Below, in pieces: positions 1 to 10,000 of a stretch of DNA of 64,000 nucleotides. This stretch comes from Chthoniobacter flavus (lineage in GTDB: Bacteria > Verrucomicrobiota > Verrucomicrobiia > Chthoniobacterales > Chthoniobacteraceae). A model generated the notes under the pieces. That model was not told where the DNA came from. It worked only from the letters and a program-made list of their open reading frames with translations, and ran no database searches. The stretch is taken from assembly GCA_945861435.1 (NCBI GenBank), contig CAMAUX010000001.1, positions 62,001-126,000 of the forward strand, in the 5' to 3' direction. Both the position numbers and the translations under genes were made by a program. The first letter of the stretch is position 1; every line of letters begins with the position of its first letter.

Positions 1-727
1 TGTCGAAGATCAGCTCCTGGTTCCGCAAGCCGTGGCTGAGATGGATGTAAGCAGGTCCCTGCGCGTTCTCCGCGCTGATGACTCCGAGCCCGAAGGCGCC
101 ATTGAGCTCGCGCATCTTGTCCGCGCTGTCTCTCCATTGCCGGGGCTCGGGTTTGCCGTTGGCATCGACAAGATCGTACGCGTGGTCGAGCACCGCATCG
201 GCTGCCTTGAGATACTGCTCCACGTGATGCCGCGAGGTGCGCAACGCAGAGCCGATGTTGCGAAAGCCGTCCAGTTCTTCATCTCCGGGAAAGCTGGTGG
301 TGGGGTCGAAGTCGCCTGTGAATCCGAAGACGTCCTGCACCGTGTGCAGATACTCCGCGCGGTTCAGCCGCCGATGGACGACGGTGCCGCCCCGGGTTTG
401 TGCGGCGGATTGCGCGACGGTGAGCTGGGAGTCGATCCACTCAAGAATGGCCCGGCGTTCGGCATCGGTGGGCTGCTTCTTCTTTACCGGCGGCATCTCG
501 CCGAGTTGGAGTTGGTGGAGCACCTCCTGCCAGCGCTCGGCGGTGGCAATATCCGGACCGATGGTCAGAGGCAGATCATCGAGCCGACGGTCGCCCTTTT
601 GGGTGTCGGCGTCGTGGCAACCGAGGCAGTAGCGCGACAGGAAGGCGCCGGGTTTGAGGGGGGCGGGGTCCTCGGCGTGAAGGAAGCTGGATGCGATGAG
701 AATCGCGGCGAAAGCCTGGAAACGCAT
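1..727 (-). CDS. Planctomycete-type cytochrome protein, DUF1587/DUF1592 family (partial)
   Basis: The 5' part of a gene (242 codons) that runs off the left edge. It starts with a signal peptide (MRFQAFAAILIASSFLHAED) followed by a c-type heme motif CLGCH at residues 34-38 and the LPP-type text '...GEMPPVKKKQP', then 'RLNRAEYLHTVQDVFG', which is the usual start of the DUF1587/DUF1592 module. The family is exported and presumed to bind heme covalently; its reaction is unknown. The ATG lies one base after the stop of the DUF1552 gene, so the two are surely co-transcribed, as in the second pair at 10.0-13.9 kb. Full-length relatives are about 750-1000 residues, so most of the protein is missing from view. 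The family call rests on the N-terminal quarter only. Confidence 0.85.
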   Translation of the reverse strand, partial: MRFQAFAAILIASSFLHAEDPAPLKPGAFLSRYCLGCHDADTQKGDRRLDDLPLTIGPDIATAERWQEVLHQLQLGEMPPVKKKQPTDAERRAILEWIDSQLTVAQSAAQTRGGTVVHRRLNRAEYLHTVQDVFGFTGDFDPTTSFPGDEELDGFRNIGSALRTSRHHVEQYLKAADAVLDHAYDLVDANGKPEPRQWRDSADKMRELNGAFGLGVISAENAQGPAYIHLSHGLRNQELIFD

Positions 728-728
728 G

Positions 729-1985
729 CTACAGGAGCATTTGATTGAGGTTGCCTGTGCTCGAGCCGAAGCGGTCGCGTTCGATGCCCATCTGCTGAAG
801 CAGCGTGACGAAGAGATTGCAGAGCGGAGTCTGCTGGCGGCCCTGCTTCGGGAAGAAGAGGTGATGCCCGTGCTTGAATCCACCGCCGGCGAGAAGCACC
901 GGGAGGTTGGTGTTCGCGTGGGAGCTGGCATTGCCCATGCCACTGCCGAAGACCACGGTGGTGTTGTCCAGAAGGGAGGTGCCGCCGATGTCCTTCATCG
1001 AGGAAAGGCGTTCAAGGAAGTGGTCCAGCTCGGCCATGAGAGCCGACTCGATGACATGCAGCTGCCGCAGTTTGTCCGGATCCTGACCGCTGTGGGAGAG
1101 GTCGTGATAGCCGCGGTTGATGCCGCGCATGTTGGTCACGGGCAGGGCGCCGCCGATGTTGAGGGTGATGACGCGCGTGGCATCGGCCTGAAGTGCGAGA
1201 GCGGCCAGGTCGAAGTGGGCGCGCACACGCTCCATGCACCCTTCATTGCCACCCGCTGGCTTCGTCCCGTCGGTCGCCGGGGTTGGTTTGTCGAGCCATG
1301 CGGCCTGGGTGGTGTTGGATCGTTCGAAGTCACGGACCGCGCCGAGGAATTCGTCCAGCTTCTCGCGGTCCCACCGGTCCAGATCTGGAGCGAGGCGCCT
1401 TGCATCCTGTGCGAGCAGTGAGAGAACGGACTCATTCTCCGCGAGCTGTGCACGGCGCGCCTCCGTGGCGGATTTCTTCTGAGGCTTGAAGAGCATGTCA
1501 AAAGCGGCCCCCGGGTCTTCGAGTTTCGGGACCGCAATGCCTGAACGCGTCCATGAGATGGCATCGCCACCGCCCACTCCGAGGCAGAGCGACGGGAATC
1601 GGGTGAGGCCGCCGCAGTGTTCTTCGGCGAGCTGGTCCAACGACACACAGCCATCCGCAAACCCGGCCGCCTGCTCGCGGCGGACGCCACTGAGAAAGGC
1701 ATGCACTCCGTAGTGTCCCCCCTGCACGCCGGGATGCTCCAACTGGGAGAACACAGTCATCTTCCGGGTCCAGCGTTGCAGCGGTTGGAGCAGGGGGGTG
1801 AGCGCGAGATCCGGTCCGTGATCCGGTGGGAAGAACGACTCGGGACGGAGGCCGAAATCCAGCCCGACACAAACGAGACGGCGGGGCGCCGATGCAGCGT
1901 CCGCGGCGTGCAGCGCGCTGCGTGAGAGCCAGGGGAAGGAGAGCGCTGTGCCGCTGAGAGCGCGGAGGAAGTGTCTTCGGTTCAT
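729..1985 (-). CDS. DUF1552 (HxxSHH-motif) secreted protein
   Basis: A 418-residue protein. I chose the ATG that begins MNRRHFLRALSG because it gives a twin-arginine-like signal; an ATG 13 codons upstream has no such sense. The DUF1552 hallmark is present in altered form: the text YHDLSHSG keeps H-x-x-S-H but has Ser-Gly instead of the final His. The C-terminal part 'VFGSGMGNASSHANTNLPVLLAGG' (split: VFGSGMGNASSHANTN then LPVLLAGG) is typical. It is upstream of, and one base from, the DUF1587/1592 cytochrome gene. The family always travels with such cytochromes in Planctomycetes and Verrucomicrobia, so an exported redox or hydrolytic complex is likely, but no activity is established. Confidence 0.9.
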   Translation of the reverse strand: MNRRHFLRALSGTALSFPWLSRSALHAADAASAPRRLVCVGLDFGLRPESFFPPDHGPDLALTPLLQPLQRWTRKMTVFSQLEHPGVQGGHYGVHAFLSGVRREQAAGFADGCVSLDQLAEEHCGGLTRFPSLCLGVGGGDAISWTRSGIAVPKLEDPGAAFDMLFKPQKKSATEARRAQLAENESVLSLLAQDARRLAPDLDRWDREKLDEFLGAVRDFERSNTTQAAWLDKPTPATDGTKPAGGNEGCMERVRAHFDLAALALQADATRVITLNIGGALPVTNMRGINRGYHDLSHSGQDPDKLRQLHVIESALMAELDHFLERLSSMKDIGGTSLLDNTTVVFGSGMGNASSHANTNLPVLLAGGGFKHGHHLFFPKQGRQQTPLCNLFVTLLQQMGIERDRFGSSTGNLNQMLL

Positions 1986-2152
1986 GACTGCAGGGGTGGT
2001 TTCATGCGGCCCGCGAACCCACAAGCGCGGGCGGTGAGCCCATTGAGTGAGCGTCAGTGGTCCTACCAGACAATCTCAGCCCGATCGATTCCTTAGGGGT
2101 TTGAACGAGCGATCACGGGGCGAATGACAGCGGGCAGTCGCAGCCCCGTTCG

Positions 2153-3682
2153 TTACTTGGGAAGGTCGGTGCGGAAAGGGGACGCGGGCAGGCCGTCCTT
2201 GTTGTAGAGACTGGGAATGGGGACGTTCTCCCAGCCGTAACGAACGGCCTTGGGTTCGGCGACCTCGGCGCTTGAAACCACCACGGTGCCGCCGACGATC
2301 TCGGCCTTGGCGGGTACAAATTTCCTGTTCGCTCCGGCGATGGTGAAGCCCTTCAACTCGCCCTCCTTCACCACAAGCCCGCCGCCCGTGTGTTTGAACA
2401 TCAGCACAGCCCGGCCCTCTGCAAAAGTTGCGGTGTCGAACAAAGGGCCTGAATAAACGAGGTCTTCGTCATAAACGGTCGCCCGTGCCATGAGGGCGAG
2501 GCGTATCCCCACCGGACGCTTGTCGGCGGGATGGATATCATCGGCATCCCCGCAATCAATGGTCACCACCATGCCGGTGTGCGGAGTCTCGTTCCATGTT
2601 CGCAATTGCGCTTCGCGGATATCGGGCACCGTGCCCCTGTACTCTGGAAGCTGCACGAAGAGGAAAGGCAGGCCGGGGTTCTGCCAGAGCTCGCGCCAGC
2701 CGTCGATGAGGCCGCGAAAGAGGACGCGATACTCGCCCGCATGACCGCTATTCGACTCACCCTGGTACCAAACCACTCCGCGGATGGCGTAGGGCGCTAG
2801 GGGAAAGATTTTTGAGTTGTAGTAACCAGTGGGCCGGTAGGCGTCGGTGAATGGGTTGCGCGGGGGGGACGGCTTGCGCGGCTCAGGTTTGCCTTCCGCC
2901 TTCGCTTTCGTGACCGCGTCCGCGTACTCGGCAAGGAGGCGGGGTTCATCCGCCTGATACTTCGCGAGCTGTGCAGGATAGTCGGTCTTGGACTTCGCTT
3001 GGCGATCGAGGTTCCCCTTCAATTCAGGATGGGAGAGCAAGGTTTCCCTGCTCACCCACGAGGCCGCGCCGGTCGCACCCACGGAGGAGTTGATCAGGCC
3101 CACCGGCACACGGCGGCTGGTCCACAGATCGCGGGCAAAAAAGTAACCGACCGCCGTAAACTCGCCCACAGACATGGGTGTGCAAACCTCCCATTTACCC
3201 GTCACCTCGGTGGCGGGCTCGTCGGCCGCCGATCCCCCCGTTCGGAAGTGGCGGATCATCGGATAATCCGCTGTGGCGGCCTCCTCCCCCCAGAAAGGTT
3301 GGCGCGGTTGCACAAATGCCGGGGGCACGACGGTGCGCGCCATGTTGGACTGCCCACTGCAGAGCCAGACCTCGCCGACGATCACGTTCTGTGCGGTGAC
3401 CACGTTGTCACCCTTGATCGTGAGAACCTGAGGGCCGGCTGGTTTCAGAGCATTCAGCACCACCTTCCATCTGCCTTCCTTGGCGACCGTTGTGGCTGAC
3501 TGGCCGGCGAACTCCACAGTGACCTTCTCCCCCTCGCGGGCGGTCCCCCACACGGGGACGGCGACGCCTTGCTGGAGCACTGCGTTGTCGCTGAAGAGCG
3601 CACTGGGTTTGACGTCTGCCCAGACCGGAGCAGTGGCGGCGAACGCGAAAACGAGAACAGCGGTGACAGGAGTTGGTTTCAT
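2153..3682 (-). CDS. Sialate O-acetylesterase family protein (SASA), copy 1
   Basis: A 509-residue secreted esterase. The chosen start (MKPTPVTAVLVFAFAATAPVWAD) gives a clean signal peptide; the open frame upstream has no family content. Block I is GEVWLCSGQSNM with the catalytic Ser in GQSN; WYQGESN follows in the middle, and GDADDIHPADK carries the probable catalytic His. The family removes acetyl groups from sialic acids or from hemicellulose and related glycans; substrate cannot be read from sequence. It is one of three paralogues in the first 28 kb (others at 20.3 and 25.8 kb). It stands alone, with a 615-base gap upstream. Confidence 0.92.
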   Translation of the reverse strand: MKPTPVTAVLVFAFAATAPVWADVKPSALFSDNAVLQQGVAVPVWGTAREGEKVTVEFAGQSATTVAKEGRWKVVLNALKPAGPQVLTIKGDNVVTAQNVIVGEVWLCSGQSNMARTVVPPAFVQPRQPFWGEEAATADYPMIRHFRTGGSAADEPATEVTGKWEVCTPMSVGEFTAVGYFFARDLWTSRRVPVGLINSSVGATGAASWVSRETLLSHPELKGNLDRQAKSKTDYPAQLAKYQADEPRLLAEYADAVTKAKAEGKPEPRKPSPPRNPFTDAYRPTGYYNSKIFPLAPYAIRGVVWYQGESNSGHAGEYRVLFRGLIDGWRELWQNPGLPFLFVQLPEYRGTVPDIREAQLRTWNETPHTGMVVTIDCGDADDIHPADKRPVGIRLALMARATVYDEDLVYSGPLFDTATFAEGRAVLMFKHTGGGLVVKEGELKGFTIAGANRKFVPAKAEIVGGTVVVSSAEVAEPKAVRYGWENVPIPSLYNKDGLPASPFRTDLPK

Positions 3683-4297
3683 CAATAGCGGAGTCGTAGT
3701 CCCCCTCGCGGAGACGCATCGGAGGGCTGCAGGGTACGGTGAGAAACGTTGTGTTTGAACTGCAGCGTGGAGAGTTGCAGTCCTTAATTTGGGGTGGGAA
3801 CGGGCAGACTTCAGTGCGCGTGGTGGCGGGCAGGCAGTTTGGAGAAACCCACTTTCATCGAGCGGATGCGCGGTGCGTCGTTTAACCGGACATCCGCCTT
3901 GCCACGCCCGTGGCAGCTCTGGGCATTGCCTGAGAACCAGCTTCGTTCGGGTATCGCCAGTCGGCCTGAGAGCCAGCGCGGAGAATGTGCGGCTTCTCCG
4001 GATCGCGCAGGCCGGCGTCGAATCCATGACGCTCTCCGCGTCCTGCTTCATGGGAATCCATGCGTTGATTTCTTGCCCCGACTTCTCTCTGGCGGCAAAG
4101 GCGTCAAACGGCGCGCAGCCATCGAACGGCGCCATGGTGTCGTTCGCGAATCTGCCGCCGCCCTTTTGGAACGACGTCGCCCACCCGTCGATGTTCTTGG
4201 CGTCGTCTGCAGCGGACGTTGGGAGACCGGTGCAAAGAAGTCGCGTGATCATGCGCGAGGACAACACGCTGGCGATGGCAGGCGTTCCGGCTCCGGA
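3683..4297. other. 615-base gap with no assignable gene
   Basis: No recognisable family, RNA or repeat is seen. On the minus strand a frame is open from about 4267 through the SASA gene; its first 90 codons (with text such as GWATSFQKGGGRFAND and QEINAWIPMKQDAES) look more protein-like than chance, after which the translation becomes Arg/Pro-rich and chance-like. A short gene or the remnant of one is possible, but I cannot support it as a call. Confidence 0.4.
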
Positions 4298-7200
4298 TTA
4301 CGGGGCGAATTTCAGCGTGCCCCAGTGACGGGGGAGCAGTTCGGCGCTGCCCGGTCGGTCGACCACGAGGCTCTCGCTCAGGCCGGTCCAGTGGGCCGCG
4401 CGAATCCGCTGGTCGCCCGCGGGATTGGCGACGCCGACGGAGGCGTCGAAGCCGATGGTCTTCCCCGCCACATCGCTCAGGCCGAGGCTCGCGAGAGGCA
4501 CGGCGATTTCCACGGTGTATTGGATATTGCCAGTCTTCTCGTTCTTGGGGCCCGCTGTGTAGGCGGCTTGCAGTCCGGGAACGGGACCGATGTGCTCGAA
4601 GTGCACCTGTGCCGCAGGGGATGTGATGGTCTGAGGATTCGCGCCGCCCGCTTTCTTCCGCCAGAAGCCCTGTTGATAGAGGGTCTCCGGAGCGGTGCCA
4701 TTGCGGACCTGCGCGACGATGACGCGCACATCCCCCTCGCGGACGTTCTGGCGCTGCGGGGTGGACCAATCCGGTGCGATGGAGAAGTCCACATAGGCTC
4801 CACTGACAAAGGGTGCGTAGGGCAGCTCGCTGCCGCTGTTGGCGGGCCCGGCGGGATGACTGACGGTGTAAGCGAGGTAGAGGTTCTCAGCATCATACAT
4901 CACGCTGACCCGGGACAGGCCTTGGCCGTCGAGCATGACCAGCATCGGCAGGGAGCGGTTGCCGTCCCCCCAGCCGAACCAGCCTTCGCGGCCGTTGAGT
5001 TGCCCGTCGATCTTCACCTTGATGGATCCCGGCGCCTTGTCCGGTGGAGTGCGGATGACGGTGTGGACAGGCTTGTCCGTCGGTGCGATGCCGTCGGGAT
5101 CCCATGGTTTCGCGGCTGCGGCCAGCGCGGTTGTGAGTGTGACGGCGGTGCCGGCGACCTTCTGCACTGCGGGAGGGATCAGCTCATGGACGCGCGTCTC
5201 GTTGCCGCAGCCGATGTGATATACCTTCGCGGTCTGCGGGTGCGTGAAGACGAAAGTGGACTGGATTTCGCCATAGGCCTCCTGGTCTGCGGGAAGGTCC
5301 TTCTCGCCTGCCTGATGATCCTTGAAGAGGTGGCCGACGAACAGCCCGTCGCTGTGCCAGAGCCAGAGCGGCCCGAGTGTGTCGGGCACGAAGATCATGT
5401 CGCCGCTGATGCCCGCGACCGACATGGGATGATACATCTGGCCGGGCTCGGCGACAGATGACGCGCGACGTCCCACAGACCATTGGAGAGCGCCGGTCGT
5501 GGCATCGAACTTGGTGAGCTTCTTGCGCCAATTGCGACTGGCCCACCATCCCGAGCCGTCGATGCCCGGAAGGTCCAGCTTTTGCGCGGGCTCCGGAGAG
5601 AGCACTGCATACAGCCCATTGGCCGCCTTCTGCGGAGTCGGCATACCCACGTTCCTGACATTCTTGCTGCCATCGCCGCCCGTGAAGTCCGGCGACTCGA
5701 AGGTGAGCTCTTTTTTTACCAGCGACCAATCATACACCGGCACGCCGCCCGGCAGGATTTTCGTGGGGGAGAGTACGAACTCGCCGCGGGGGGCTTTGGG
5801 ATCGCGCATGAGCATCTGGAGATGGACGTTGAGGTCTGCATCGAGCCTGCCAGCGGCAACGCGGATGACGCCCTCCAGCACCGGCACATCCTTCACGTGG
5901 ATGATTTCATCGGCAGACATGCGCCCGTCGCCATTGCGGTCGGCCCATGTCATCCACGCGTTCGGACCCTGATCGTAGCTGCCCAGATACCGGCCATCCG
6001 GTTGTTGGATCACATGATGATAACCGACGAGCGCGACGGGCTTGGGCTTTGCGTCCGCTGAGTATTGGAACACTGCGCCGTCATCGTTGCCGCCGCTGTT
6101 GATGAAGAAATTCTTCCCGCCGTGAGAGACGAAGTTGCGGCCTGCGAAATGAAACACGGGCCAGCGGGACTTGCCGCCGCGTGGTTTGGCGAGCGGATTG
6201 CCGCCATGTTCGTAGCCGAGATAAAGGTCGGTGCCGGAGAACACGTCCGCCCATGTGCTGTCGTAATACCATGCGGGCCGCCACGACTTACCGGCCCAAT
6301 CGAGTTCGTAGGCGCGGATACCCGGTTCATCGGCGAAGGCGTCGTAAGTGGCGATGAGTTCGTTGGGGCGCGCGGGGTTGATGGTTGGTGCATGGAGGTC
6401 GAGCTTGGGCGTGAACCATTCGCGCTCGAGTTTGCCACTGAACGACCAGCGCGATGTGCGGGGAAATCCGGTGGGCGTGTCCTGAATCCAGAGTGCATCG
6501 GCCTTCGGGGACAGACACATCGCAGCCACCAAGCCGATGCCTTGTGAATCAAAGCGCCCCGTCTTCGTTGCCCCGCCTTTTTTCCCGAGTTTCGAAAGGA
6601 GCTTTCCCTCCGCGTTGAAACGGGCGATTTGGCCGTCGGCTCCACTGGAGAAGAAGCCGCCTCGTGGATCCACCGCGAGCGCTCTGGGGTCGGATAATGT
6701 GCCTCCCTTCACCAGCGTGCGTTCGACTGCACCCGACAGACTGAGCCGGAGGATTTGGTTTCCGCTTTGCACGATGAGACCGCCGTTGGCCACCTTCACA
6801 TCGCGTGGCGAGGTGAGGGTGATCTGCTTGCGAATCGCACCCGTCTCGCGGTCGATGAGGAACAACGCATCGTCGGCCGTGATCGTGGCGTAGAGCGTGT
6901 CGTCGGTCAGCGCCATGCCGTCGATCGATGCGGTGAAGCGGCCCCGCCACCGGGTCTCCCCCTGTTCCTCGTGCGGTTGGGTCGGCAGGACGGCGAGGAT
7001 CTTCCCGCGGGGTTTGCCGAGTTCATACGCTGCGATTTCCACCTGCTTCTTCCCGGTGTTCAGGATGCCGAGATAGAAGTTCCGGTCGTCCATGGCGCCC
7101 GCGAGCCGCCCGTCCCACGGATAGAACGAGAAATAACGCATGAGGATATTACCCTCCGGATCCATCTGCTGGATTCCGGTGATCTGGCTGTCCTCCACGC

Positions 7201-7633
7201 AGCCCCAGACCATCATGAGGCTTTCAGAGTTGGAGCAAATCGCCGCCGGCGCTCCGAGGTTTGCACCCCAGTCGCCCTTGCCGTCCGGTGTGCGGTAGGG
7301 CGGATTCCCGCTCTTGCCGACGGTCATGACGTACTCGGCCCTCGGCTTGTTTGTGAAAAAGATGCCTTTCGTCGAGTAGCTGCCCGCGGGCTGTGGAATG
7401 CCGAGGTCGCTTGTCCCGTCCCATGCGATTGAACCGGCGCCTGCACTCACGGGCTTGGCGGAGAAGAGGCTGCGGACAAGCTGTCCACGCTCGTTGTAGA
7501 GCGCGAGGCTGAGAAAGCCGTCGGCCGGGGCGGAATATGCCACGGGAACGCTGCATTCCTTCGGTGCATCTGCGGCGCTCAGATCGAGCAGTGGAGCCAG
7601 TAGCAGCGCGGTAATGATGGAGTGGATACGCAT
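4298..7633 (-). CDS. Large secreted beta-propeller protein with Ig-like N-terminus and C-terminal CBM9/DOMON-like domain
   Basis: A 1111-residue exported protein (signal MRIHSIITALLLAPLLDLSAAD). Residues ~25-90 resemble a FlgD-type Ig fold (text LALYNERGQLVRSLFSA...WDGTSDLG). The middle (~100-800) is rich in repeats of NHL/YVTN-like propeller strands (for example YATITADDALFLIDRETGAI and LRLSLSGAVERTL). The last ~230 residues (IDGQLNGREGWFGWGDG ... YTVEIAVPLASLGL ... IGFDASVGVANPAG) match the CBM9/DOMON-like sandwich fold found at the end of many carbohydrate-active proteins. It may bind or act on polysaccharide at the cell surface. No catalytic residues can be named. Confidence 0.75.
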   Translation of the reverse strand: MRIHSIITALLLAPLLDLSAADAPKECSVPVAYSAPADGFLSLALYNERGQLVRSLFSAKPVSAGAGSIAWDGTSDLGIPQPAGSYSTKGIFFTNKPRAEYVMTVGKSGNPPYRTPDGKGDWGANLGAPAAICSNSESLMMVWGCVEDSQITGIQQMDPEGNILMRYFSFYPWDGRLAGAMDDRNFYLGILNTGKKQVEIAAYELGKPRGKILAVLPTQPHEEQGETRWRGRFTASIDGMALTDDTLYATITADDALFLIDRETGAIRKQITLTSPRDVKVANGGLIVQSGNQILRLSLSGAVERTLVKGGTLSDPRALAVDPRGGFFSSGADGQIARFNAEGKLLSKLGKKGGATKTGRFDSQGIGLVAAMCLSPKADALWIQDTPTGFPRTSRWSFSGKLEREWFTPKLDLHAPTINPARPNELIATYDAFADEPGIRAYELDWAGKSWRPAWYYDSTWADVFSGTDLYLGYEHGGNPLAKPRGGKSRWPVFHFAGRNFVSHGGKNFFINSGGNDDGAVFQYSADAKPKPVALVGYHHVIQQPDGRYLGSYDQGPNAWMTWADRNGDGRMSADEIIHVKDVPVLEGVIRVAAGRLDADLNVHLQMLMRDPKAPRGEFVLSPTKILPGGVPVYDWSLVKKELTFESPDFTGGDGSKNVRNVGMPTPQKAANGLYAVLSPEPAQKLDLPGIDGSGWWASRNWRKKLTKFDATTGALQWSVGRRASSVAEPGQMYHPMSVAGISGDMIFVPDTLGPLWLWHSDGLFVGHLFKDHQAGEKDLPADQEAYGEIQSTFVFTHPQTAKVYHIGCGNETRVHELIPPAVQKVAGTAVTLTTALAAAAKPWDPDGIAPTDKPVHTVIRTPPDKAPGSIKVKIDGQLNGREGWFGWGDGNRSLPMLVMLDGQGLSRVSVMYDAENLYLAYTVSHPAGPANSGSELPYAPFVSGAYVDFSIAPDWSTPQRQNVREGDVRVIVAQVRNGTAPETLYQQGFWRKKAGGANPQTITSPAAQVHFEHIGPVPGLQAAYTAGPKNEKTGNIQYTVEIAVPLASLGLSDVAGKTIGFDASVGVANPAGDQRIRAAHWTGLSESLVVDRPGSAELLPRHWGTLKFAP

Positions 7634-7908
7634 GGGATGAGGCGGGAGGGCGGGAGACTATGCGGGCCGCGGGTAAAACGGCGAGGCCCCCGAGGCGGCC
7701 GCGCAGGAAACATGGGGGCGAGGCGCCGATGAAAGTCATCTCCCCAGCGAACGATGTGCCGGGCGCGTGGGCGGGCCCTCCGTTGGGACAAAGCGGGGCT
7801 TTGCACATGAGGCATGGAGCAGGCCCCATCCATCGCCGGCCTTCGTGAAGCTGCTCCGGTGTGGGAGTGTCCGGCGACGGCTGATCCTTCGAAACAGCGA
7901 GGCAGGAG

Positions 7909-8334
7909 TTATGCGCCCCAGAGATTGAGGATGGGGATCTCGCGCGGATGATCGCTGATGTTTCGAGTGACGAGGGTCAGGTCGTTCGCGATCGCGGTGG
8001 CGGCAATGAGGCTGTCGAGTACGGGTAATCGGCGGCCTTTTTTTTCATGGCGGGCACAGAGCCTTCCCCACTCCCTCATCACGTGCGCGTCGGGAGGCAG
8101 CAGCCTTGAATCCCTGCCCTTTCCGGCCCATGCCTCCATGCGGGTGAACCACCGCTCGATTTCGTTGCGGCGTTTTCCCGGAGAAAGGAGCTCGATCCCC
8201 TTGATAATCTCGCCCAGTGAAATGGTGGAAAGGAAGAGTTCATGGTCATGCGCATCCATCCACTGCAGCACCCGCGGATCGGGGCGCGGAATCGAGGAGT
8301 CGCTCAGGACATCGGTATCCAACAGATAACCCAT
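7909..8334 (-). CDS. vapC: VapC/FitB-type PIN-domain toxin
   Basis: A 141-residue PIN-domain ribonuclease. The acidic metal-binding residues are visible: D6 and D8 in LLDTDVLSD, E42 in STISLGEIIKG, and the Asp in LPVLDSLIAATA, followed by the typical end LTLVTRNISDH. VapC-type toxins cleave tRNA or rRNA in the cytoplasm; FitB-like members are bound by their partner at the operon promoter. It lies 12 bases downstream of its Phd-type antitoxin gene on the same strand. The fold looks intact. Confidence 0.92.
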   Translation of the reverse strand: MGYLLDTDVLSDSSIPRPDPRVLQWMDAHDHELFLSTISLGEIIKGIELLSPGKRRNEIERWFTRMEAWAGKGRDSRLLPPDAHVMREWGRLCARHEKKGRRLPVLDSLIAATAIANDLTLVTRNISDHPREIPILNLWGA

Positions 8335-8346
8335 GAGCGTGGAGGC

Positions 8347-8586
8347 TTAGGATAAGCGCAGCGATCTTCCCTCATCCTTGTCGCGGGAGACCTTCCAGCC
8401 CTTCACAGGACATGCATGGAGAACGGTGGAAAGCTTCTCTCGACCGGACTGTTGGGTGAAGTCCTTGAAGTCCATGACGACCACGGTGGGAGCGCCGTGC
8501 CGTGTGATGGTCTGTGGGCCTTCACTGAGGGCGCGGTTCACGAGCTCGCTGAGCCGGTTTTTTGCATCTTGAAGCTGCCAGTTCAT
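8347..8586 (-). CDS. Phd/YefM-type antitoxin
   Basis: A 79-residue antitoxin starting MNWQLQDAKNRLSELVNRAL, with GPQTITRHGAPTVVVMD matching the Phd/YefM DNA-binding N-terminal fold. The C-terminal ~30 residues (GWKVSRDKDEGRSLRLS) would be the flexible toxin-neutralising tail. It is the first gene of a two-gene operon with the PIN toxin. Autorepression from the 129-base gap upstream is expected from the family; I do not see a convincing palindrome there. Confidence 0.92.
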   Translation of the reverse strand: MNWQLQDAKNRLSELVNRALSEGPQTITRHGAPTVVVMDFKDFTQQSGREKLSTVLHACPVKGWKVSRDKDEGRSLRLS

Positions 8587-8715
8587 GGTTCCAAAACAGC
8601 CCGACTAGCCAGAATGTCAAATTGGGTTGGGGTTTTCCCAATGACCTGTGCGCCGCGCGGGCCCAGGTCCTTGCGGGCTCCCGCCACCGGGCGCGTTGGC
8701 TCCAAGGTCGGCGCT

Positions 8716-9837
8716 TTACTGAGGCTTACCCAACGCGCCATCGCGCTGGAAAGCCTGCCAGTCGGCGGCGTAGGCGCCGTTGATCAACCAGGATGCGGTG
8801 GCCTTGTCTTTGGCAAAGGAGGCGAAGGGTGCGGTGGGCAGGGTTTGATAGCCGCCCTCGGTGGGATCCCAGTTTTGTCCGAGATGGCCGTTCTCAAGAG
8901 AGAGTGGGTTCAGCTTCACGGGACTCTTGCGCGCATCGGCATCCGCAGGCACACGCGCAGCGAAGGTGTGGCGAAGGAACGAGAAGACCAGAGGCCACGT
9001 CTTGTCACCCGGCCCGTGACCGGTCTTCGGCTCGACCGCGAAGTTCCAAAACGCCGCATGCTTTTTGCGCAGCGCCGGTACCACGGAAAGGTTCTCCTCC
9101 TTTGACGGGCGCACGAGGAAGGGATCGTCCTCGCCGAAGATCACCAAGCCCGGAACTTGTGCGGCGCCCGGTTGGTAAACTTGGAAGGTGATTCCGGGGC
9201 GCATGGACACCCAGCCCCAGACGCGCTCCGGCACATAGGAGGGGAACACCGCGGAAAAGCCGGTGCCGTTCGAGTGGCCGTAGAGGAAGAGGGGCGCATG
9301 AGCCAACTCGGAGTGGCCGGTCTTCGTGGCGAATGCCTGCAGGCGCTCGAATAGCAGGCTCCTCGGCCAGAACCCGCGCTGCATGGGATTGCCGACGAAC
9401 TTGAACAGTGCGAGGTGCAGCTCCTTGGCGAGCGCGCGCATGTCGGCCCGGCGAAACAAACTCTCGCCGCTGCCGTGCCCGGACATGACGACGATGCCCT
9501 TCGCCACATCGACGCCATCGGGCAGCCAGAACTCGAACTTCACGTCCTCGCTTTTACCCTCGCCCTTTTGCTTCACGACCTCGGCCCATTGGGCGTCGCT
9601 GATCTTCCAATCCCAGTTCCTGCCCACGACCTGCTGGGGCGACGGGGTGCCCCACCGGGCCTCGTCGAGCACACCATCCCAGCTCTTGGTATCCTTTGCC
9701 TGCACATTCGCGCTCACCCAGCCGAGGCTGTGGCACTCAGGGAGCTGAACGGTCTCGGAGAGTTCGATGTCGGCAGCGTGCAATGCTGTGGGCGAGGCGA
9801 GGACCAAAGCCGAGAGGAGAAGGATGAGGTGTTTCAT
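8716..9837 (-). CDS. Secreted alpha/beta-hydrolase
   Basis: A 373-residue exported hydrolase (signal MKHLILLLSALVLASPTALHAAD). The nucleophile elbow is YGHSNGT; likely acid is in FGEDDPF and the His in TGHGPGD, which gives a Ser-Asp-His triad. The oxyanion region reads VVMSGHGSGES. An esterase or peptidase acting on an extracytoplasmic ester is likely; the substrate is unknown. The start gives a standard signal peptide; an upstream in-frame ATG adds a non-signal leader and was rejected. It lies downstream of the second DUF1552/DUF1592 pair, 163 bases away. Confidence 0.82.
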   Translation of the reverse strand: MKHLILLLSALVLASPTALHAADIELSETVQLPECHSLGWVSANVQAKDTKSWDGVLDEARWGTPSPQQVVGRNWDWKISDAQWAEVVKQKGEGKSEDVKFEFWLPDGVDVAKGIVVMSGHGSGESLFRRADMRALAKELHLALFKFVGNPMQRGFWPRSLLFERLQAFATKTGHSELAHAPLFLYGHSNGTGFSAVFPSYVPERVWGWVSMRPGITFQVYQPGAAQVPGLVIFGEDDPFLVRPSKEENLSVVPALRKKHAAFWNFAVEPKTGHGPGDKTWPLVFSFLRHTFAARVPADADARKSPVKLNPLSLENGHLGQNWDPTEGGYQTLPTAPFASFAKDKATASWLINGAYAADWQAFQRDGALGKPQ

Positions 9838-10000
9838 GCGGTGCTTGTGGGAGAGATTGATCCAAATACCCGCACCAAGTCCCGCCGAGTTTTGCGGGAT
9901 GTTCTGCAACGGGCGCGGCTGCATTGCGGGGAGGCCGTGGCACGCGGCGGCTTCGCATGCGGAAACTCCCGTGAGACTCAGCGACCTGTCTTTCACCCCA

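Noticed and set aside
3794-5461. A 555-codon plus-strand frame
   Set aside because: Antisense shadow of the large propeller gene; no family text, no signal, chance-like composition.
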